NCBI GenBank assembly: GCA_023525715.1
Contig: CM042012.1
Span: 59,795,205-59,859,204, forward strand
Source of the DNA: Cichorium intybus
Taxonomy: Eukaryota > Streptophyta > Magnoliopsida > Asterales > Asteraceae
DNA: 64,000 bases
Reading direction: 5' to 3'
Each line of letters opens with the position of its first letter. Within the stretch, counting starts at the first letter, position 1. Under the pieces are notes generated by a model. The model made no database searches, was not told where the DNA came from, and was given only the letters and a program-made list of their open reading frames with translations. Shown here one piece after another: positions 55,462-64,000 of the stretch. The position numbers and the translations under genes were made by a program.

Positions 55462-56579
55462 TGACTTGCCTAGGTCGTCGTGCGGTCAAAAATAAGAAAA
55501 ATACCTAACACACACACTAGCACAGTGGTAGTCAGGGTCGATCCGCAGGAGTTACGTGGTCAAGACAGGTGATAGATTACCAACTGCAGTGTCATGCTAC
55601 AGTCAGAGGACCTAGTTCCTAAACTTTTGACAACTAATTCCAGAAAACCTAAACTAACACAATTCCAAACAGCATAGACTAAGCTAAACTATCAACCAAA
55701 CCTAGTCACTTACTGAAATCAAAAGTACATCTCCAATTCAGAAGCAAGCAAAGGCAATCAAACATCAAACACAAACAAAGCATAAACTAAACCAATAACT
55801 AAAGTCCAAATGAACAGACACTGGCTAAGTTCAAACCAAAAAGCTAACCCTAGTTGGTCACTGAAATCAGCAAGGGAAATCAGTCCAATCAAGGTCATTC
55901 AAACATCCAAACACAAAACAAACATTCACAATCCAATAATAAGCATAAACACCGAAAAGAAGCAATTACTTGTAACTGAATGATTCATAAACTCAAAACT
56001 CAGATCCAATGATACAATCAGTAACCAAAAGATCCAAAAACATAAACTAAAGCCAAATATCAGTGGTTGTAAGTCCCAAAGATACTAGCCACTATCACTA
56101 ACTATTGAACTAAATGAAAATAAATTATAAAAACATAAAAATACCAAAACATGGTCTTTGAAGCTGAATCTCGGAGTCAAAGAGCCTTGGGGGTCGATTT
56201 CACACCAGATCTTCGCTAGTTTTTTCGACCTAAAAGCCTCTATTTATAGTTGCAAAAATCTCGAGACCGCGCCGCGCATAAGTGAATCCCGCGGCGCGCG
56301 TAGTGATCTATTCACGTTTTATTGGCATTTGAATTCTCTACACCGCCTCATATCCGCGTCGTGCATTGATGATTTCCGCGGCGCGCGTACGTGTTTTCCT
56401 GATTTTGCATTGATCTTCAAACTTTCTCCAAATTGCACGCTTTTGGTCCATGTTTTCATTATTTCTTTCCAAACAAGTGCTGGCACGAAAAGTGAGAATA
56501 CCACGATATATATGATATAATTTCACTAAGAATAGGGCTCAACAACGACTAAAATATGTGATATTACTAGGCGTTGTCA
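55462..56579 (-). repeat. Athila-1 5' LTR (1118 bp)
   Basis: The right-hand copy, TGACTTGCCTAGG...GGCGTTGTCA. A TATA-like element (TATTTATAGTTGC near 56240, plus strand) would drive leftward transcription. Confidence 0.9.
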
Positions 56580-58250
56580 GTACCTCAAACCCCCATGTTC
56601 AGAATGAACCTCCTACAAGTTGAGTCTATAGATTTAGTAGAGTGAAGAAATGTATAAATTTACATATTTAAGTTAATTTTGTACATTGCTTAAAGTCATA
56701 AAAATTATATTTTCTCAAAGAATATAGTTTTATATTGATTTAATAATAACAACTAAAGTTTAGACTTGCCGATTATAAAAGAACAATCTACACCATTAGG
56801 TCCTGCAATCCAAACATATCACAACAAAAACCAAAACCAAATACAAAATACTTACCTTGGGAATTTGGCAAATACACATGAGGGTACAGCTTCTTATGCC
56901 AATTGAGACACCATAAAACAACCTAAAAGTTACATGCAAGCGAAACAAAATATTAAAATTGTAATCAACAAAAAACCAAGTAATTCAACCTTAACATTTC
57001 CCATAACCAAAATGTAACATTTTTAAAATCCAACTAAATTTTACCATTTATTAATAGTAAATTGAGACAACAAACAAATAAAGAAACATATCCTGAAAGT
57101 TAACAAAGTTAATACTCTTCATCCGACTCATCTCGAATACGAAACACCTTTCCTACTTTTAACAACTATAACAGGAGAGTCATCATCAATGGTTGCTTCG
57201 TAGCATGAGTCCTCTCTTTCCAAAACACCAGACTCTAACACTTCATCTTCAGAAATGTCTAGATCAACAACCTCATCACACTTTCAGTTAGCAAGTGACC
57301 GAGTACGCTTCATATTTTTTGTCTAATTAAGCTCCTGCTATAAATAAATAAACTTTCAGAATACACATTTTCATATTAAAAACAATAATTTTTAGTCAAT
57401 CGCATAACGTACATTTTCAGGCTGCTCTTCAGAACTTTCATTATTGGTTACCACATCATCGACAGATAAACTCACCTACAGTAGGAACAAAATCAAAAAC
57501 AATTCAATTATTGATTCTGGTGACAACTTCAACATTATAATTATACATTAAAACGCAACTTCATGACCTCAACATCATCGTGAATTGTCTTCCCGCCGTC
57601 CTACATCATCATCAAGTCACCAACATGATTAACCTTTTCATATTATAAATCACAACCATTTTTATTCAATCACATAAAGTACCTTCTCATACTGTTATTC
57701 AGAACTTTCACTCTTCGTTACCACATCATCGGCGGATATACTCTCCTACAGTAGTAACAAAATTGAATACAATCATATTCACGTGACAACTTCAATATCA
57801 AAAGCATACATTCAATCGTACCTTGATGACCTCAACATCATCGTCAGTTAGCTTGCACAGATCCTCAGCGGACCTTTCCTTGTAGAGTAAAGCCTCCATG
57901 TATACCATATGCTCCAACTATGTAAACTCATTAAAAACATCTATTCTATCTATATATAAGCAGCAACATCAACCCACACAAATGAAAAACAATTTAGTTT
58001 CATGAAAATCGTTAGTTACCCATACGTGGTTCTAAACTGAACACACGACCTCAAAATTCCCCACAAAAAGCAAAACCACAATTCAACCGCCACTTCTAAC
58101 CGTATGGGGTGATTTAACACGACTGAGATTGAAAGTTGGGGAGATCAAAAGGTTAGAATCCTTGGAGCAAAAATAGGACTCATCGGGAACAATAGATATA
58201 TAATTTCTTATTTGTTGTATCTCTATTATAGACCCTCTTTACATATACAA
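56580..58250 (-). pseudogene. Unidentified multi-exon gene remnant
   Basis: Minus-strand open blocks are bounded by plausible AG/GT sites: LEHMVYMEALLYKERSAEDL (about 57920-57820), SISADDVVTKSESSE with an internal stop (about 57740-57680), DGGKTIHDDVEVMK (about 57600), VSLSVDDVVTNNESSEEQPE (about 57475-57415), and VVDLDISEDEVLESGVLERE with DDDSPVIVVKSRKG (about 57270-57130). Two exon pairs are tandem duplicates. The proteins are acidic, and I cannot name the family. Stops show it is not functional. Bases 56585-57120 show nothing I recognise. Confidence 0.4.
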
Positions 58251-58278
58251 CTAGCGTTTCCCCCGTGCTACGCACGGG
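58251..58278 (-). other. Helitron 3' terminus: hairpin and CTAG
   Basis: A 7-base stem with a 3-base loop (58262-58278), 7 spacer bases, CTAG (58251-58254), and a T in the host at 58250. Confidence 0.75.
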
Positions 58279-58793
58279 TCAGGGGAAATGTTTTCACATT
58301 GAATACGTAAGCAACTTAAAAATAGATAATTTGTCTTTATTGGTAATGGATAAAAACAAATCTATGAAAGTACATTGTTATTTCTCGCACTTAAACAAAG
58401 CTATGAGGTTCAATTGAACTCAAAAGCCCATTACCTCTCAGTTGTGTGCAATGCTCTTTTGCATCTGGTTGTCCACAAACAATAACCACAGAAAGACCAT
58501 CGATTGGAACCGTATGCTTGTTTTGATTAATTAGCCTCATTTATAAGCCTGACAAGTGCGCTCAAAACCCTAGGACGTTGATTTCGTCACAGATTTACAT
58601 CATCAATGATAAAATCATGTCGAATCTATTTACCTTAATCAAACCCTTAACGTGCATCAATTGAAAACACAGACAAACCTATCTCAGTAATCAACGAATC
58701 AATTTACAAACAGACGCAGAGACATATATGTTCGTACCTGGTTTGGATTGAAGAAGGCCCTAAAGAGGAGCCTGTGGTCCTTGGACATTGTTA
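58279..58793 (-). other. Helitron internal DNA left of the myosin fragment
   Basis: A short minus-strand open stretch MSKDHRLLFRAFFNPNQ ending at a GTACG donor-like site (about 58785-58736) may be a further captured exon, unidentified. The rest shows no coding signal. Confidence 0.35.
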
Positions 58794-59257
58794 ATCATAT
58801 ATCTTTGAAGGGATTAATTGCTAATAAAACGGGCGCCATCATAGTCTGTTTATACAAAGAAAGATTAGAACTTAACAAAAAAAAAAAGTAATTTATTATA
58901 ATTATTTTAAAAGAGATGGAAAATATGCTTACATAAATTACATCACGTTGATATCTATATTGGATGTTATATAAAACTGATGGCTTATTTAAGTAACCAA
59001 GTTCTGCAAGATTATTAGCACCATCAAGAATTTCTGAATTTGCAGGAAAGAGGTCGCTCGTAGACACTTTCATCACCTACAAAAACAATATTTTATTATT
59101 ATTATTTAATATGATTAGAAATTTAGAATTAACAGATAATAAAAAGTAGACTTACATTTCCATCTAGAATAACAACAGAAGCTTTTCCTTTTACAGATGA
59201 TTGTATTTTTCCCAACTCCCAAAACCCATTTTGCAGTCGACACCATATTCGTAATTG
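58794..59257 (-). pseudogene. Captured fragment of a class VIII myosin gene
   Basis: Three minus-strand exons with intact splice sites: QLRIWCRLQNGFWELGKIQS... (59257-59156, donor GTAAGT), VMKVSTSDLFPANSEILDGA...YRYQRDVIY (59076-58933, donor GTAAGC) and APVLLAINPFKDI (about 58846-58794, then a stop). The first two cover the SH3-like region and the start of the motor domain, where plant myosin VIII reads WCR.NG.W.LGKIQS, V.KVST.DLFPANP.ILDG and PVL.A.NPFK. Only about 110 of some 1150 residues are present. It lacks the ATP-binding P-loop, so it cannot be a motor. Confidence 0.85.
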
Positions 59258-59531
59258 CTGAAATAAAAATTGGTTTTTGAATTAATTTTAACATTGTACT
59301 TTCAGTTTTTTTCTTGAAAGGGCATTGTACTTTGAAAAATCTACCAAATTTTAGCATTGAAATTTGCTTTGTTTGTATTAGGATGACATTGCTATAATTG
59401 GGTAGATTTTTTCAAAGTACAATGATGTAGAAATGAAAAGTACATTGCTATACTTCCTACAAGATAACATAAGTTATTTATAAGTTAAGTTATAGAGGGA
59501 ACACGTGAAAAGACGATGATACCCTTTGTAC
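59258..59531 (-). other. Intergenic DNA between captured fragments
   Basis: About 0.27 kb between the myosin and KA120 fragments. Two short direct repeats around CATTGTACTTT occur near 59297 and 59323. No coding signal. Confidence 0.5.
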
Positions 59532-60000
59532 CTGTAAAGATTTTTCATCACTTGGAAACCCTGAAACTATTAATTCACGTATGATGTATTATCTTTGAGC
59601 ATAGAAACCATCTTTCACATGTTAGGTAAAGTTCATCATGATGATGTTCAGAAGCATTTGAGTGTGTAATTTGAGTGAAGCCATTTAGTATGGTCTTCAT
59701 ATCACTCTGCCATAGATGCCAGCTGTACTCAAAAAACTTGGATGATATCTGCCCAAACAATGATAACCACTAAAATTTTTGAGAAAATAGAGATAAATAG
59801 ACAAAAAAAAATACATGGAGTTATTAACTTGTCTTTTCTACTTTTTTTACAATGTACCTCAGCAATGTTCCTTTGATCTAAAGTGAGACGTTTGGTGGAC
59901 AATTCCTTCAATGTTCGAAAAAGAATCATAAAGATTCTGTGTGAAGCAAGAACATCTGCTGTTTGAAGTTGTTGAGCTAAAACTGAAAAGAGCTCGGGCC
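59532..60000 (-). pseudogene. Captured fragment of a KA120/importin-11-like gene
   Basis: Two minus-strand exons: PELFSVLAQQLQTADVLASH and HRIFMILFRTLKELSTKRL... to AE (60000-59858, donor GTACAT), then, after an AG acceptor at 59749, ISSKFFEYSWHLWQSDMKTI, HHDELYLTCERWFLC and ELIVSGFPSDEKSLQ (59748-59532, donor GTACAA). The family is the importin-beta/ARM-repeat transport receptor that carries proteins through nuclear pores; these blocks belong to its N-terminal third. A seven-base gain near WFLCSKII shifts the frame, so the exon is broken. About 120 of some 1000 residues remain. Confidence 0.8.
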
Positions 60001-60838
60001 TAATTAGATAATCAAGTTAGATCACCAATATATGCAATGATAAATGAGTAGGTTTAGACTTATCACAAACGGTCAACAAACATAAGATGAGCAAGTAATT
60101 AGAAAATTAGTAGCATATTTTGTACAGTGCAGTGATTATCCTGTTTCTTCTTCTTTCATTCTTGAATATCCGGTTTCACTTTTTATCACATAATTTCCGT
60201 AAACATGTGTTGTGGCATCCCATGGGCATTGTTCTTTGACTCTTTCTTTTACTACAGTTTGTCATTATATTGTTTACAAAAAACCACTTTGAAATGGAAA
60301 CATAAAAACAAAAAGAAACTATATTTTGAAATGATAATACGCACACTGCTCATTTTATCCAATTTACCAAGGACTAAGGCAAATAAAGTTAGCTGCTAGG
60401 ATATCAATTATCTGAATAATAAAAACTTTTTAAGATCTAAGTGCAAAAATAACTAAAAAGAAGCAATAAAAATCATTCATCATACAATGGTTACCATTAT
60501 TTTGATCTCGAGTCTTTGATTCATGTCTCTTTGTTACCTGATTCAAAAATACTAAAATAGAAACTCACTCTCAAGATCAATGGAAATGATGGAATTAGAT
60601 TATAAGAGATAGTAACATTTCCATCTAAATCTACTTCATTGGCTACAAAACCGTAGTGTACATTTAAGAAGAAACATAAAGTTACTTTTAGCTACCAAAT
60701 CAAAATGCATACTCTTTATTCGAATTAAGGAAGTATCAATTGCAAACTTTAATGTAATTATCACAATTGTTCCCTGTCTAAAGAATCATTATAGTTATTT
60801 ATCATTAAAAGTACACCATTTAACCTATAAACCTAATA
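60001..60838 (-). other. Helitron internal DNA between KA120 and PILS fragments
   Basis: Mostly intron-like AT-rich DNA. One coding-like block on the minus strand, NEVDLDGNVTISYNLIPSFP (about 60650-60565), ends at a GTGAGT donor-like site. I cannot identify it. It may be a fourth captured exon. Confidence 0.4.
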
Positions 60839-61452
60839 TAAGGCCCTTTAGATGTTGTGGTGGTCGTGTGATGATCAAAAGCAACCATCCAAAGAGCCGC
60901 CCCAAGTATGAATAAACCACCTACAATTGATAATAGTTAATTTTTCAAACAATGATGATATTTTTAAAGGAAATAACAGAATATACAACCATTAAATAAA
61001 ACTTACATTGAAATAATGCTTTCAAGAGTGACAGTTTGAGCAAGATTGCTGCCCACAAGTGCTGGATTGGACACGAAGAAGACAACCTGGTCACATAAAG
61101 AATCGAATCTTTAATAAAATTAGCAATTTTTAACCAAATTAGAAGTTTTCTAGGACATGGGTATATGAACCCGCGATTACGATTTCCGTAATCACCATCT
61201 ATAATCGAATCAGCAAGTTTTTTCAACAGTAAAAGAGAAAGATTAAGGTAAAAGAGAATGTAATTATCATGTAAGCTGTCTTGATTAACTAACGGTAAAT
61301 AAATAAATAAAACTTACATTATTGACGTGCTTCCTTGCAGTTTCTCCCAAAATATCAACAGAATCGAAGGCAAGAAATGAACCGAGTGCCGTAACAATAA
61401 GAACTTTGAGAATAGGCGTAGAAGCAGCAGATGATAGATCGAGGAATCCCAT
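60839..61452 (-). pseudogene. Captured 5' part of a PILS-type auxin carrier gene
   Basis: Minus-strand exon 1 (61452-61318) starts at ATG and encodes 45 residues, MGFLDLSSAASTPILKVLIV then the ILGETARKHVNN end, closed by a GTAAGT donor. Exon 2 (61086-61007) encodes VVFFVSNPALVGSNLAQTV and TLESII, donor GTAAGT. Exon 3 (60920-60839) retains RLFGWLLLIITRPPQHLKGL after an internal loss that removes part of the second membrane helix and shifts the frame. PIN-LIKES proteins are ER-membrane carriers that control auxin availability; these are their first two or three transmembrane segments. It is truncated and frameshifted. Confidence 0.85.
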
Positions 61453-61860
61453 CGGTAAAACAAAACTGCTTCCAGAAATTCGAAAGAATAAAAAAGAAGC
61501 AAAACAGAAAAGCCCTAGCAGACCTCTTCTGTTCTTCACTTTCGCTTACAGATGAAATTATCAGGGTTAAGGAGAGAGAGAGAAAACAAACCTGAAGCTG
61601 TCGAATCGAACCCTATCTTGATTGCAGCTCCGGGGCATCGGAGTCGGTACCTTCTCTTCCCGACATCGATTGACTTCGATTGGAAAGACGATCCATTGGA
61701 GCTGTGGAATCAATATCTCGACATAAGCCAAGAGGCACCGTGGGTTTTTGAGAAGAGGCGGTGGAGTCGGTAAAAAAAACGGATCCAGATTGGATCCACA
61801 TGAAACCCGCGTACAAAAAAAAAACCAAGCCACAAAAAAACGTTACACGAATGTTCAAAA
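61453..61860 (-). other. Upstream region of the captured PILS fragment
   Basis: Probably promoter and 5' UTR captured with the PILS gene, including a CT-rich run near 61580 and a possible UTR intron. An 81-codon minus frame and a 73-codon plus frame (61552-61773) overlap here. Neither shows a family I know, so no gene is called. Confidence 0.45.
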
Positions 61861-62349
61861 TTACGCATTTTAATTAATAGAGTAATTATCAGGTACCTTT
61901 TTCGGTCATTCTCGTTTTCTTCTTTCATGCCTTCTATAACTTCGAAAATATAAGTGGTCTTGTGCATCATGATTGAAGTTTGTATGATCATCCGATATTT
62001 GAGATTAAGTTAATAATAAAACAATGACAGTATTCATCTTTGCAATGAAAATTACTACTGTCATATTGCAATTTTTTTTCTATATGTGATAAAGTATAAC
62101 ATAAATATTACAGTTATTTTAACCAAATTAGAAAACAAATATTAAAAGTTGTAACATTAAAATAATAATGTTTTATATTCAAATATGTATTGTAAATTTA
62201 TAATTTAAATATTAGTATGAAAATCGGCAAGTTTAAATTATATATTACGAAAAACTAATAAAATAAATACGATGATGATAAATATTTTATTTAAACTACA
62301 AAAAAAATATAACATCTGTTTTACGATATATAAAGATTAATATAGTAGA
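61861..62349 (-). other. AT-rich 5' arm of the Helitron
   Basis: About 0.5 kb of AT-rich DNA without ORFs, ending with the proposed Helitron 5' terminus at 62349. Confidence 0.5.
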
Positions 62350-62355
62350 CATTTC

Positions 62356-63547
<1,192 letters not shown>

Positions 63548-63664
63548 TGTGTTAGGGTTTTAACTGCAATTGATTTCACGGATTTGGTTCTCCTTTTTTG
63601 TGTTAGGGTTTTAACTGCAATTGATTTCACGAATTTGGTTCTCCTTTTCTGTGTTAGGGTTCTA
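63548..63664 (+). repeat. 51-bp tandem repeat, about 2.3 copies
   Basis: Units start with TGTGTTAGGG at 63548, 63599 and 63650 and contain AACTGCAATTGATTTCAC. The 51-base period keeps a reading frame open (FCVRVLTAIDFTDLVLL repeated), but with no start context or homology. It is probably a non-coding duplication. Confidence 0.85.
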
Positions 63665-64000
63665 ACTCCAGTAGATACCGATGTTCAACATGCTACATCT
63701 TTCACTTTTTGGATTTCATTCATAGTCACACAAACACATACCTCGATCTTGAGATAGATGCTCCACATCTCTTTCCATTTGCAGGTTTTTGGCATTGTAT
63801 GTTCTGTTGGTTTTGATACTTTTATGGTATCAAAACTTAGATATATGTGTATATATTATTAACTGGTTATTTGATTCGGATCATAACTGATAATAGTTTT
63901 CCAAATCAACATCGTCTGGTTCACCTCTACCATTTTTCCTGGTATTTATATCACTTTGCTAAATTAATTGTGGTTTTTTCTCTTTTGTTAAATGGTTGAT
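63665..64000. other. Unassigned DNA to window end
   Basis: No ORF or repeat recognised. Confidence 0.4.

Larger units (their letters stand above)
47337..56579 (-). mobile_element. Athila-1: Athila-type element lacking RT and integrase
   Basis: A 9243-bp element read on the minus strand. LTRs are 1120 bp (47337-48456) and 1118 bp (55462-56579), with about thirty differences by eye, near 2.7 percent. It has a perfect tRNA-Asp primer site, gag, protease and an ATHILA ORF-1-like gene. RT, RNase H and integrase are missing between 52160 and about 50770, and a hAT MITE sits in that gap. It must rely on enzymes from another copy. Confidence 0.9.
58251..62349 (-). mobile_element. Helitron-like element with three captured gene fragments
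   Basis: Read on the minus strand, the 3' end has a hairpin CCCGTGC-GTA-GCACGGG (58262-58278 on plus), seven bases, then CTAG at 58254-58251 followed by T, matching Helitron rules. The 5' end is TCTACTATATTAATC starting at 62349, a standard plant Helitron start. The preceding base is G rather than the preferred A, so the right end is less certain. About 4.1 kb. No Rep/helicase is present, so it is non-autonomous. Fragments of PILS, KA120 and myosin VIII genes lie inside, all in the element's orientation and retaining introns, which is the usual result of Helitron gene capture. Confidence 0.65.

Noticed and set aside
61552..61773. Plus-strand 73-codon frame with KDDPLELWNQYLD
   Set aside because: It overlaps the captured PILS 5' region on the other strand, and I know no family that matches it. 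It may deserve a protein search.

Overview
This window is a nested transposable-element block from a large plant nuclear genome. I found no intact host gene. The evidence for a eudicot is the set of plant LTR-retrotransposon lineages (SIRE/Maximus Copia, a TNT1-like Copia, Tekay-like chromoviruses, Athila), their plant primer-binding sites (tRNA-iMet and tRNA-Asp), and a Helitron carrying fragments of plant genes (PILS auxin-carrier-like, KA120/importin-11-like, class VIII myosin). The element mix reminds me of Asteraceae, but that is an impression and not a demonstration.

Layout, left to right. Bases 1-678 are the end of an Athila-type LTR. Bases 870-7278 are a Tekay-like Gypsy element (Gypsy A, + strand) that has lost coding capacity. 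It is inserted at codon 47 of an env-like ORF3 belonging to a long minus-strand SIRE-type Copia element (SIRE-1, 7279 to about 24025). SIRE-1 contains ORF3 with its own TATA box, an Agenet-domain gene on the opposite strand with its own TATA box, and decayed RNase H, RT, integrase, protease and gag. Its gag is split by a young, nearly intact + strand Copia (14613-22380, LTRs of 771 and 772 bp, 5-bp target duplication AGAAT).

From about 24026 to 26719 lies a 5'-truncated Gypsy (Gypsy B: integrase, chromodomain region, 3' LTR). Then come a second SIRE pol fragment (26720-28985) and two SIRE 3' ends arranged head to head, each an env-like ORF3 plus LTR: minus at 28986-32821 and plus at 33545-36745. 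Bases 36746-46543 are the 3' end and a very long LTR of a third Gypsy (Gypsy C), interrupted by an Athila element (40319-46171, target duplication TGTCC). A second, larger Athila element (47337-56579) carries gag, protease and an ATHILA ORF-1-like gene but no RT/integrase, and a 747-bp hAT-type MITE is inserted in it with a perfect 8-bp target duplication.

Bases 56580-58250 hold an unidentified multi-exon gene remnant on the minus strand. Bases 58251 to about 62349 look like a Helitron read on the minus strand: a 3' hairpin followed by CTAG at the left end, and a TCTACTATATTAA-type 5' end at the right. Between the ends are exons, with introns retained, of three unrelated plant genes. The rightmost 1.65 kb contains an (AT)n microsatellite and unassigned non-coding DNA.

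The order of insertion can be read directly. SIRE-1 is older than the nested Copia and older than Gypsy A. Gypsy C is older than its Athila. The large Athila is older than the hAT MITE. Decay is dominated by in-frame TAG stops at former TGG or CAG codons, which fits deamination of CHG-methylated cytosines. The most unusual items are the ORF3 promoter shared by two SIRE copies, the antisense Agenet gene inside SIRE-1, and the three-gene Helitron.
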